Shown here in pieces: positions 1 through 6,150 of a DNA stretch of 7,030 bases; position 1 is the first letter of the stretch, and every line of letters starts with the position of its first letter. The translations under genes were made by a program, and so were the position numbers. Source of the stretch: JAWLBW01 sp041687475 (lineage in GTDB: Bacteria > J088 > JAWLBW01); assembly GCA_041687475.1 (NCBI GenBank), contig JAWLBW010000250.1, positions 1 to 7,030 on the forward strand. The letters are read 5' to 3'. Below the pieces are notes generated by a model. That model ran no database searches, had not been told where the DNA came from, and worked only from the letters and a program-made list of their open reading frames with translations.

Positions 1-489
1 ACCAGAGTAGGAATCGACATTTATGTTCGGAGCCAATTCAAGCGCCAGTTCGATCGGATCACGGCTGAACTGGGCAGCCAGGCCGCCGATAACCCGGACA
101 CCACCGTACCCGTGGGTTCCGCAGTAATCGGAACCATAGCGCCAGCCCCAGGTGTAGCAGTAGCCCGCCCAGGCGCCGGCCTCCAAGCCTGCCCCGACAT
201 AGGGAAAGAGCACGAAATCGGGGTTCTGGGTGTTGATGGTGCCGCGCAGCTCGTGCACGAAATCGAGGTGGGCCGAAAAGCCGGAACCGAACCAGCCGTA
301 CAGACCGACGCCGGCCTGCAGCGCATTGCGGTCGTCGAGGTAAAGCTTTCCGGTCAGGCCCGAAGGGCTGCCGAGCTCGATACCGACGCCCACGCGGTTT
401 TTCGTCTGGTCGAAGGCTTCGGCTCTTCCTGCAGCGACCAGCAGGGCAACCGCAAAAAGCAGCGTTGAAACGAAAGGTCTGAAAGCCAT
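1..489 (-). CDS. Exported outer-membrane beta-barrel-like protein, N-terminal part (3' end outside window)
   Basis: The 163 visible residues begin with a signal peptide: R4, a hydrophobic core at about 6-20, and an A-E-A site predicting cleavage after A25. The mature part opens with alternating small and hydrophobic residues and the motif G-S-P-S-G-L-T-G-K (40-48). It continues with F-P-Y-V-G-A-G-L (95-102), V-R-V-I-G-G-L (131-137) and E-L-A-P (151-154). This pattern is typical of small bacterial outer-membrane barrels annotated as DUF3996/BAPKO_0422-like; I recognise it by motif, not by alignment. A Gly/aromatic-rich segment at 106-129 carries C111 and C123, which could form a disulfide in a surface loop. 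The ATG (487-489 on the plus strand) is chosen because GGAG (complement of 498-501) lies 8 nt upstream and it gives a clean signal peptide. The gene is divergent from the polysaccharide genes. Its specific role is unknown; it could instead be a periplasmic beta-rich protein. Confidence 0.8.
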   Translation of the reverse strand, partial: MAFRPFVSTLLFAVALLVAAGRAEAFDQTKNRVGVGIELGSPSGLTGKLYLDDRNALQAGVGLYGWFGSGFSAHLDFVHELRGTINTQNPDFVLFPYVGAGLEAGAWAGYCYTWGWRYGSDYCGTHGYGGVRVIGGLAAQFSRDPIELALELAPNINVDSYSG

Positions 490-511
490 GGGTAAAACTC
501 CGAATACAATC

Positions 512-517
512 GATATA
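512..517 (-). promoter_or_regulatory. Weak candidate -10 box for the leftward barrel gene
   Basis: Read on the minus strand, TATATC lies 22 nt before the ATG of the leftward gene, a distance comparable to the other promoter candidates here. No convincing -35 hexamer lies 16-19 nt upstream. The match is 4 of 6 to the sigma-70 consensus, so this is tentative. Confidence 0.25.
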
Positions 518-576
518 GCAGAACAGGGTCGTCGCTACATTGTGCTGGGCTCTACCTCGTCGGCGCAAGCCTGACC

Positions 577-586
577 GCGGGCCCGC
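577..586. repeat. 10-bp GC palindrome in the divergent intergenic region
   Basis: GCGGGCCCGC is a perfect palindrome, followed at once by more GC-rich sequence (GCCGGC at 585-590). It lies between the two divergent genes and upstream of both promoter candidates. It could be an operator half-structure, but palindromes of only G and C are common in GC-rich DNA. No T-run follows that would make it a terminator. Confidence 0.25.
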
Positions 587-620
587 CGGCCGACGGGTGT
601 CTTTTCGCAGCATGCAGGCT

Positions 621-649
621 TTGTGTTGTGCAGATGCGTTTGCTACAGT
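621..649 (+). promoter_or_regulatory. Candidate sigma-70-type promoter for the polysaccharide operon
   Basis: TTGTGT (621-626) and TACAGT (644-649) are separated by exactly 17 bp and match the -35 and -10 consensus at 3 and 4 of 6 positions. Transcription would start near 656 and give a short leader of about 18 nt. That leader contains the AGGA (665-668) used by the ATG at 674. If correct, the promoter rules out the in-frame upstream GTG at 623 as the start. Confidence 0.45.
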
Positions 650-673
650 ATCAGCTTCACAGTCAGGACGGGT

Positions 674-2893
674 ATGGACACAGCGCGCATAGTGAAGACC
701 CTCGATAAGGTCGTTGAATTTCTCGTATACCTCATCGTGGCCGTGGTGCCGGCGGTTTATTACAACAACCCCATTGCCACGGAATACTTCTTTTCGAAGG
801 CCTTCTTTTTCGATTTCCTGCTTTATCTCGCCTTCGCGCTTTTCTTTCTGCGCGGGCTGCTTGCGCGCGACCTGCGCATCAGGTGGGGGCTGACTTTTCC
901 GGCCGTCGCGGTGTTCGCCCTGGTCATGGTTACCAGCCTTATCGGCGCCACCAATGTGTGGAAGGGGTGGGAAACCGTTCTGCGCGTGGGCGCGGCGGTG
1001 CCTTTTCTCTTTCTCATGTACCAGGTGGTGGGCACCCGTGAAGGCGTGAAGCGCTTCATCGCCATCGCCGCCATGGTGAACATCGGAATCACGGTGTATG
1101 GCTTCCTGCAGTACTACGAGGTCTTTCCGCTGCCGAAGGATCAGTACGGCACCCCCGATCCCAGCACGACCATCGGCCTGACGAACTTCGTCATGGAGTA
1201 CCTGTCGCCGTTCATGTTCGTGCTTCCGGCCATGATCATCGTCGAGAAGCGGCGGTTCTGGCGGGCGGTTTACCTGGCCTCGACCATCTGCGTTTACTAC
1301 TATTTCGCCATTTCCCAGAACCTTGCCGCCATTGTCGGCTGGGGTTCGGCCCTGCCCCTGCTGGCGCTTCTTCTGATTGCGCAGTACCGGCGCGGCTCCT
1401 TCCGCTTTTCGCGCACGGTTACGGCCGCCTTTACCGCCATCGCCATTGCCGCGACGATCGGCGTCGTCACGAGCCCGCTGGGCCAGAGCGCGTTCAAGCG
1501 GGTTCAGGGCGTGCTTACCGGTAATGTCGACAGCGCCATCAAGTTCCGCATGGAAACGTGGAAGGAATCGCTGGTGGTCTTTGCCGGCAATCCGGTGCGC
1601 GGCGTGGGGCTTTCGAATCTCGAGGTCGTGTTTCCGCTGTACCAGTCGCCCTACCTGCAGCGCATGACGCTGACCAACAACACCCGGGTCGTGCGCGCCC
1701 ATAACGAGTACATTCAGGTGCTCGTCGATCTGGGAATGCTCGGCGGTATCGCCTTCGTCTGGTTTCTCGTCAGCCTGGTGCGTCTCGGATGGCGGGCTTA
1801 CAGGAGCGCGGTCGAGTGGGACGACTTGCTGCTGATTTCGGGGCTGCTTCTCGGTACCTTTTCGTATCTGGTCATGGCGTTCTTCGCCTTTCCCCTTGAA
1901 GTTCCCAGTTCGGCGCTCAGCATTTTCCTGGTCATCGGCCTGTTCGAGGTCATGACGCGCCGGGTGCTGCGCCCCGGTGAAGACAGAAGCTGGCTCGTTC
2001 CGCCGAAGGCGCTGATGCCCGTCGGCGGCATTGCGGTCTTCGCGTCGGTGGTCATGTGGGTCTATTCGAGCACGTGGATGTGGAACGTGCTCAAGGCCGA
2101 GGTGTACTTCAAGGAGTCGCGGGTCATGAAGGATCTGCGCTACTACGCCGAAGCCAAGTCGCTGCTCGATCGGGCCATTGATCGCTACCCGACCAACGAG
2201 GCCTACTACTACGACCGCTCGGTCTTCGCCCTGCGCGAAAACAACATTCCCGTGGCCCTGCAGGATCTGAACGTCACCGCCAGTCTGGTGCCGTACTACG
2301 GCATGGGCCGCAAGCAGATGGGCATGCTGTACGCCCGCATGGGCGATTGGGACCGGGCAACCGAAGAGCTGAAGCTCGCCTATCGCATTTATCGCAACTA
2401 TCCGCAGGAGTACGTGCCCCTCATCGTGAGCGCGCAGATCGGCGCCGGCCGTGCCCGCGAGGCTGTCGAGACGTTTGAGGAAACCTTGTCGCGCGGCTTC
2501 GACGACACGCCCGAGGTCTTCCTTGCAGGCGGCCAGGCTTATCTGGGTTCGAAGAATCACGAAAAGGCGGTCGAACATCTCGAGAAGGCGCTTGAACTGC
2601 GGCCCGGCTATGGCGACGCCAAAGTCTACCTCGGCATTGCCCACCAGGAAGCCGGTAACTACGAAGAAGCCGTACGCGTCCTGGAAGACGCGCGTCGCAC
2701 CGATCGTGAGTCGCAGCATGCCCTGACGCGCGATCTTTCGCTGGTAAAATCGCTGGTCGGCCTCAAGCGAATCGACGAAGCCAAGGCCGTGCTTACCTCG
2801 ACCATCGCGTCCAACCCCGCGGCCAGAACGCGCGCCCGCAACGACGCCGAGCTGTCGTCGGTGCCCGAGTTCGCCCCGATTCTTGCCCGATGA
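674..2893 (+). CDS. O-antigen ligase/polymerase-superfamily membrane protein (Wzy_C) with C-terminal TPR domain
   Basis: The protein has 739 residues. Residues 1-470 hold about a dozen hydrophobic membrane segments. A longer hydrophilic, presumably periplasmic, stretch at about 268-350 contains the Wzy_C landmarks: R292 before E-T-W, N-P-V-R-G-V-G-L (306-313), and R-A-H-N-E-Y-I (341-347) followed by L-G-M-L-G-G (353-358). This fold covers WaaL O-antigen ligases, Wzy polymerases and PglL-type protein glycosyltransferases, all of which move undecaprenyl-diphosphate-linked glycans in the periplasm. From about 484 the chain is soluble and helical with TPR-like units; the clearest are near 544-577, 614-647 and 648-681 (for example A-Y-L-G and A-V-E-H-L-E-K-A-L-E-L). 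The TPR tail would lie in the periplasm and may bind a partner or acceptor. ATG 674 has AGGA 5 nt upstream and beats GTG 623, which overlaps the predicted promoter. Ligase versus polymerase versus protein glycosyltransferase cannot be decided from this sequence. Confidence 0.88.
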   Translation: MDTARIVKTLDKVVEFLVYLIVAVVPAVYYNNPIATEYFFSKAFFFDFLLYLAFALFFLRGLLARDLRIRWGLTFPAVAVFALVMVTSLIGATNVWKGWETVLRVGAAVPFLFLMYQVVGTREGVKRFIAIAAMVNIGITVYGFLQYYEVFPLPKDQYGTPDPSTTIGLTNFVMEYLSPFMFVLPAMIIVEKRRFWRAVYLASTICVYYYFAISQNLAAIVGWGSALPLLALLLIAQYRRGSFRFSRTVTAAFTAIAIAATIGVVTSPLGQSAFKRVQGVLTGNVDSAIKFRMETWKESLVVFAGNPVRGVGLSNLEVVFPLYQSPYLQRMTLTNNTRVVRAHNEYIQVLVDLGMLGGIAFVWFLVSLVRLGWRAYRSAVEWDDLLLISGLLLGTFSYLVMAFFAFPLEVPSSALSIFLVIGLFEVMTRRVLRPGEDRSWLVPPKALMPVGGIAVFASVVMWVYSSTWMWNVLKAEVYFKESRVMKDLRYYAEAKSLLDRAIDRYPTNEAYYYDRSVFALRENNIPVALQDLNVTASLVPYYGMGRKQMGMLYARMGDWDRATEELKLAYRIYRNYPQEYVPLIVSAQIGAGRAREAVETFEETLSRGFDDTPEVFLAGGQAYLGSKNHEKAVEHLEKALELRPGYGDAKVYLGIAHQEAGNYEEAVRVLEDARRTDRESQHALTRDLSLVKSLVGLKRIDEAKAVLTSTIASNPAARTRARNDAELSSVPEFAPILAR
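2890..2893 (+). promoter_or_regulatory. ATGA start-stop overlap coupling two polysaccharide genes
   Basis: The ATG of the glycosyltransferase shares bases with the TGA of the upstream membrane protein. No strong Shine-Dalgarno motif precedes it; the nearby sequence is TTGCCCG. Translation of the second gene is therefore probably coupled to termination of the first, placing both in one transcript. Confidence 0.75.
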
Positions 2894-4173
2894 GCCGGCG
2901 CGCCCTCATGCTATGCCCCTACTGGCCCCCGCAGGGCGGGCCGGGGGTGCAACGTGCCGTCAAGTTCGCAAGGTATCTGCCCGGCGTGGGGTATACCCCC
3001 CTCGTGGTAACCCGTTCGGGACGCGCCCATGAAGACGATTCGCTGGCGGGCGACGTACGAACGGTAGCGGTTCGCGACGCCTGGCACATACCCTTCCAAC
3101 AGCTGGGGAAAACGGCGGCCGGCTCAGGCAACGGCGGGGCCCGTCGTTTCGCGCGCCTGAAAAGCGTGCGCGATTGGCTGCAGGTGCCCGACCATGCCAT
3201 ATCGTGGGTGCCCTTTGCCACGGCCACGGCCCTTCGGTGGACGCGCAGTGAGCCCGCCGACGTGCTCTACACCACGTCGCCCTACCATTCGACGCACCTG
3301 GCGGGCTACCTGCTCAAGAAGGCTCTGGGCATTCCCTGGGTGGCCGACTTTCGCGATCCGTGGAGCAGCGACTTGTTCACCAACTACCCCACGGCCGCGC
3401 ACCGACGGGCCAACGAAAGCCTCGAACGCCGGGTCGTTGAAAACGCCGATACAGTGGTGGTGGTATCGCAGGGTATGCGCCGCGATCTTCTGCGTCGTTT
3501 TCCCCATTTGAAAACCCCGGTCGAAGTCATTTACAACGGTTACGACGACGACGATCTTGCCGGAACGCTCGGGCCGCCGGCCGGCCCGCCCTACGTCATT
3601 CGGCACATGGGCACGCTGTATCCCGACCGGCGGCCCGACGTCTTTCTCGAGGGCTACGCACGCTTTCTGGCGAAGAACCCCCGACGCGCCGATCGCTTCC
3701 GGGTCGAGTTCTACGGCAACCTGCACGCCGATGTCGAGGCGCGCATTCAGGAATTGCGGGCGCGCCTGTCGCTCGACACCGTTGCCTTTCACCCCTATGT
3801 GTCCCACGACGAAGCCCTGCGGCTCGTACGTACCAGCCACGCCCTGCTGCTCATTCCGGGCCCGGGTGAGTCGACGGTTACCGGAAAGATTTTCGAGTAC
3901 CTGGCGGCACGGCGTCCGCTTCTGGCCGCGGCCCCACGCCCCTCGGGCATCGACGAGGTTTTTGCCGTGACCGGCGAAAACCCGCTGCGGGTCGACGAAA
4001 CCGCCGACCAGGTCGCCGCCGCGTTGGAACGGCTCGAACGCCATCTCGTCGACGGTACCGTCGATGAATTGCTTCCGGCGGCCGCGAAGGTACGCGAATT
4101 CAGCCGCTCGGCGGCAGCCCGCCAACTGGCCGACATCTTCAAAAGAATTGCACGCTCGGCGGCCGACCGCTAG
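2890..4173 (+). CDS. GT4-like (GT-B fold) glycosyltransferase
   Basis: The protein has 427 residues, a normal length for a family 4-like GT-B enzyme, with no signal peptide and no clear membrane span. The N-terminal acceptor domain begins with the strand L-M-L-C-P-Y-W-P-P and a Gly-rich turn G-G-P-G-V-Q-R (16-22). It carries V-A-D-F-R-D-P-W (151-158) and ends near N-A-D-T-V-V-V-V-S (185-193), a usual inter-domain signature. The C-terminal nucleotide-sugar domain includes H-M-G-T-L-Y (239-244) and the donor-site segment T-G-K-I-F-E-Y-L-A (331-339), with E336 as the conserved acid. The preceding E327 is one residue out of the textbook E-x7-E spacing. The enzyme likely adds a sugar from an NDP- or GDP-sugar to a lipid-linked intermediate in the cytoplasm; donor and linkage cannot be read. 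It is coupled to the gene before it by a 4-bp overlap. Confidence 0.87.
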   Translation: MSRRALMLCPYWPPQGGPGVQRAVKFARYLPGVGYTPLVVTRSGRAHEDDSLAGDVRTVAVRDAWHIPFQQLGKTAAGSGNGGARRFARLKSVRDWLQVPDHAISWVPFATATALRWTRSEPADVLYTTSPYHSTHLAGYLLKKALGIPWVADFRDPWSSDLFTNYPTAAHRRANESLERRVVENADTVVVVSQGMRRDLLRRFPHLKTPVEVIYNGYDDDDLAGTLGPPAGPPYVIRHMGTLYPDRRPDVFLEGYARFLAKNPRRADRFRVEFYGNLHADVEARIQELRARLSLDTVAFHPYVSHDEALRLVRTSHALLLIPGPGESTVTGKIFEYLAARRPLLAAAPRPSGIDEVFAVTGENPLRVDETADQVAAALERLERHLVDGTVDELLPAAAKVREFSRSAAARQLADIFKRIARSAADR

Positions 4174-4176
4174 AAT
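4148..4176 (+). promoter_or_regulatory. Candidate internal promoter before the glycosylphosphotransferase
   Basis: TTGCAC (4148-4153) and TAGAAT (4171-4176) are 17 bp apart. The -10 matches consensus at 5 of 6 and the -35 at 3 of 6. The -10 begins on the TAG stop of the glycosyltransferase gene and lies 29 nt before the GTG start at 4206. It could give extra or separate expression of the phosphotransferase within the operon. Confidence 0.4.
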
Positions 4177-4205
4177 GTTTCGATTCTGCCCCTGAGCTCT
4201 CCATC

Positions 4206-5588
4206 GTGCGTATTCAGAAGAAACTCAAATTCCTGCTTGTCTTCTTTGACGTCGTCGCCATCGGCATCGGCTGGCTCGGCGCCTACGTCATTCGCGATCT
4301 GCTCAGTGGGCCCCTCGAGAGCCCGCTGAACCCCTTCGAAATCTACCTCTTCGTCACGCCCCTCATCATCGGTCTCTGGCTTACCACAAACGCATCGTTC
4401 GGGCTCTATTCGAAGCGGCGCGGCATTACCCGCCTCGAAGAGCTGAACCTGCTCATCAAGTCATCGTGGATCGGCCTGCTCGTTACGGCAGCGCTTGCCT
4501 TTCTGTTCAAGGAACTCGATCTGGCGCGCGCCGTGGTGCTGACGGCCGCCCCCCTGAGTCTGCTTACGCTGACGATGGGACGCACCCTCTTTCGCATGCT
4601 CGAAACCCGCATGCGGGAAAGTGGTCAGGGCGACGTACGCACCCTGATTGTCGGCGCCGGCATCGTAGGCGCGCGGGCCATGCAGAAAATTCAGGATCAT
4701 CCCGAAATCGGATATCAGATCGTAGGCTTCGTCGACGACGATCCGGCCAAGGCCGATTTCTCGATCGGCAAGGCGCAGGTCATCGGTACCCGGGCCGATT
4801 TCCGACAGCTGGTGAAAGAGAATGAGGTCGAGGAAGTCATCATTGCCATTCCGTCGATGCCTCACAAGGACATCCTGGCCCTGGTCATGGAGGTCGAAGA
4901 TCTCGATGTACGCTTCCGCATCATCAGCGATCTGTTCGGCGTACTGGCCCACGAGACGAAGATCGATCTCATCGAAGACGTACCCATCTTCGACCTGAAG
5001 AGCGGCCAGGCCGAGACCCACTACTACGAATCGCTCAAGCGCGCCGTCGACCTCACGCTCACCATCGCGGCCCTGCCGCTGCTTTTCGTTCTGCACCTCT
5101 TCGTTGCATTGGCGATTAAACTCGATTCGCCCGGCCCGGTCATGTTCACCCAGGAACGGGTGGGCCGCTTCCGCAAGAACTTCACGATGTACAAGTACCG
5201 CACGATGTACATCGACAGCCCGAAATACGCGGTCGCGCCGAAAGGCGACGACGACCCCCGTATCACAAAGGTGGGCCGGTTCCTGCGCAAGACGAGCCTC
5301 GACGAGCTGCCCAACCTGCTGAACGTCTTGACCGGCGACATGAGCCTCGTGGGGCCACGTCCCGAAATGCCGTTCATCGTAGACACGTATGAAGAGTGGC
5401 AGCTGAAGCGGCTCGACGTAAGGCCCGGCGTGACCGGGCTCTGGCAGATTCTGGGACGTAAGGACCTGCCGCTGCACGAAAATCTCGAGTACGACTTCTA
5501 CTACATCAAGAACAAGTCGCTGTCGCTCGACATTACCATTCTCTTCCGCACCGTCAGCGCCGTTCTTACCCGAAAGGGCGCCTACTGA
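4206..5588 (+). CDS. Polyprenyl glycosylphosphotransferase (WbaP/WcaJ-type, polytopic PNPT)
   Basis: This enzyme starts a glycan by moving a sugar phosphate from a UDP-sugar onto undecaprenyl phosphate at the cytoplasmic face of the inner membrane. The 460 residues follow the family plan. There are four N-terminal hydrophobic segments (about 8-29, 44-62, 85-101, 108-124). A Rossmann-like CoA_binding_3 domain follows with V-G-A-G-I-V-G (149-155) and F-V-D-D-D-P (175-180). The bacterial sugar transferase domain starts at about 275 with a hydrophobic, probably re-entrant helix broken at P291. Catalytic-domain hallmarks are S-P-G-P-V (308-312), Y-K-Y-R-T-M (329-334), the Asp-Glu pair in L-D-E-L-P-N (365-370; D366-E367 align with the catalytic dyad known from PglC), V-G-P-R-P-E (382-387) and R-P-G-V-T-G-L-W (406-413). 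The start is a GTG with a weak GAG 9 nt upstream; no better in-frame start is seen. The sugar is unknown. Confidence 0.93.
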   Translation: MRIQKKLKFLLVFFDVVAIGIGWLGAYVIRDLLSGPLESPLNPFEIYLFVTPLIIGLWLTTNASFGLYSKRRGITRLEELNLLIKSSWIGLLVTAALAFLFKELDLARAVVLTAAPLSLLTLTMGRTLFRMLETRMRESGQGDVRTLIVGAGIVGARAMQKIQDHPEIGYQIVGFVDDDPAKADFSIGKAQVIGTRADFRQLVKENEVEEVIIAIPSMPHKDILALVMEVEDLDVRFRIISDLFGVLAHETKIDLIEDVPIFDLKSGQAETHYYESLKRAVDLTLTIAALPLLFVLHLFVALAIKLDSPGPVMFTQERVGRFRKNFTMYKYRTMYIDSPKYAVAPKGDDDPRITKVGRFLRKTSLDELPNLLNVLTGDMSLVGPRPEMPFIVDTYEEWQLKRLDVRPGVTGLWQILGRKDLPLHENLEYDFYYIKNKSLSLDITILFRTVSAVLTRKGAY

Positions 5589-5614
5589 CACCGGTCGCAA
5601 CGCACGGGAAATCC

Positions 5615-5644
5615 GTTCACGCAGCGGTTCACGCTTGGGCTGCG
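5615..5644 (+). repeat. Short direct repeat and inverted repeat before the ferredoxin gene
   Basis: GTTCACGC occurs at 5615-5622 and again at 5627-5634, a 12-bp period. An overlapping inverted pair, CGCAGC (5620-5625) and GCTGCG (5639-5644), could form a 6-bp stem with a 13-nt loop. No T-run follows, so this is not a good intrinsic terminator. It may be a protein-binding site or chance. Confidence 0.25.
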
Positions 5645-5658
5645 CCGGCTCGACGTCT

Positions 5659-5991
5659 ATGCTGGAAGCAGACGTTCGTTTCGAGCCGACCGTGTATCGC
5701 AAGGCAATATCATCCACCCAGCCAAGACCGCGGGCCACGCGTATCTACGTCTGTCGCGGCGGCGATTGCGTCGCGCCGACAGTGGCAACCGGTTTTCACG
5801 ACGCCATAAGCCGAATGCTTGCCGGCAGCGAGCCCGGCCGTTTACCCGCCGAAGCCCGCATCATTCTCACCGGTTGTCTGGGCAGGTGTCGAAGGGGGCC
5901 GGTCTGCGCCCTGCAACCGGGGGGCGACGTGTTCGATTCCATGACGGAAACGCGCCTGCGCGAAATTCTGAAACAACGGCACAGAGGTTGA
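5659..5991 (+). CDS. Stand-alone [2Fe-2S] thioredoxin-like ferredoxin domain protein
   Basis: From ATG 5659 the product has 110 residues. A basic, probably flexible N-terminus (about 1-26) leads into I-Y-V-C-R-G-G-D-C, giving C32-x4-C37, and then T-G-C-L-G-R-C (71-77), giving C73-x3-C77, followed by R-G-P-V. The C-x4-C plus C-x3-C arrangement with the C-L-G-x-C turn is that of the NuoE/HoxE-type [2Fe-2S] domain, a thioredoxin-like fold used in electron transfer. A fifth cysteine, C83, lies after R-G-P-V and is not expected to be a ligand. There is no signal peptide, so it should act in the cytoplasm. It starts 70 bp after the phosphotransferase with no clear promoter, so it may be co-transcribed. 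No Shine-Dalgarno motif precedes ATG 5659; an in-frame TTG at 5635 would add 8 residues. Its redox partner is not in the window. Confidence 0.75.
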   Translation: MLEADVRFEPTVYRKAISSTQPRPRATRIYVCRGGDCVAPTVATGFHDAISRMLAGSEPGRLPAEARIILTGCLGRCRRGPVCALQPGGDVFDSMTETRLREILKQRHRG

Positions 5992-5992
5992 C

Positions 5993-6018
5993 GGCGGCCA
6001 CGTGGGTCGCCCCCCCCC
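5993..6018 (+). repeat. GC-rich imperfect hairpin running into a nine-C tract
   Basis: GGCGGCCAC (5993-6001) can pair with GTGGGTCGCC (6002-6011) with one bulge and one wobble; the centre CCACGTGG is a perfect palindrome. The right arm runs into nine consecutive C (6010-6018). It sits directly after the ferredoxin stop. There is no T-run, so it is at most a weak or Rho-independent-like pausing element. The C9 run could be prone to slippage during replication. Confidence 0.3.
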
Positions 6019-6081
6019 GCGGCGGTGCGGTTCCGCGACTCGGACGCGGCAAGGCTTCGTTGCTGGAAGAGCCTTCGCCGG

Positions 6082-6093
6082 GCATGCGCATGC
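6082..6093. promoter_or_regulatory. 12-bp perfect palindrome (GCATGC twice), candidate operator
   Basis: GCATGCGCATGC is both a perfect palindrome and a tandem repeat of GCATGC. It ends 19 bp before the -10 candidate at 6113 and overlaps the place where a -35 box would be (about 6090-6095). That is where a repressor or a class II activator would bind. The position is suggestive, but no regulator gene is visible here. Confidence 0.35.
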
Positions 6094-6109
6094 ACCCCGG
6101 CCCACGAAG

Positions 6110-6118
6110 TGGTAAAAT
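6110..6118 (+). promoter_or_regulatory. Candidate extended -10 promoter for the metallo-hydrolase lipoprotein
   Basis: TGG followed by TAAAAT gives an extended -10 (TGn plus 5 of 6 consensus bases). The -35 position (ATGCAC at 6090-6095) is poor, which is common for extended -10 promoters or activator-dependent ones. The start point would be near 6124-6125, giving a leader of about 36 nt before the ATG at 6161. Confidence 0.45.
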
Positions 6119-6128
6119 CAGTCAACGA

Positions 6129-6150
6129 CTCTCTCTCTCCCCCCACCCCC
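6129..6150 (+). repeat. Polypyrimidine leader: (CT)5, C6, A, C5
   Basis: Five CT dinucleotides (6129-6138) are followed by six C (6139-6144), one A and five C (6146-6150). Between 6129 and the ATG at 6161 only three of 32 bases are purines. The leader therefore has no Shine-Dalgarno sequence. Simple repeats like these can change length by slippage. Confidence 0.6.

Noticed and set aside
571..605. Possible rho-independent terminator from the GC-rich palindromic stretch followed by TGTCTTTT
   Set aside because: The best stem is only about 4 bp with an 8-nt loop (CCCG 582-585 with CGGG 594-597), the T-run is four bases and offset, and both neighbouring genes start here rather than end.
623..673. 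An upstream in-frame GTG start that would add 17 residues to the Wzy/WaaL-like protein
   Set aside because: The added residues are Cys-rich and unlike a membrane-protein N-terminus. The region overlaps the promoter candidate, and ATG 674 has a better-spaced AGGA.
59..2719. An 886-codon open frame on the minus strand
   Set aside because: It is in codon register opposite the Wzy/WaaL-TPR gene, crosses the intergenic region and then reads the barrel gene out of frame. The product is rich in Arg, His and Gly with no recognisable domain. It is open only because the sense gene avoids TTA, CTA and TCA.
2742..2751. TGGTAAAATC inside the TPR-coding region, identical to the sequence at 6110-6119
   Set aside because: It encodes ordinary codons (Leu-Val-Lys-Ser), has no -35 element, and the next start is about 140 bp away with translational coupling. 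A second promoter here is not needed.
3124..4125. A 333-codon open frame on the minus strand
   Set aside because: It is the codon-register antisense of the GT4-like gene and ends at that gene's TCA codon 79. It is a compositional shadow.
4461..5738. A 425-codon open frame on the minus strand
   Set aside because: It is the exact codon-register complement of the phosphotransferase gene, whose conserved motifs are unmistakable. No domain is seen in the antisense product.
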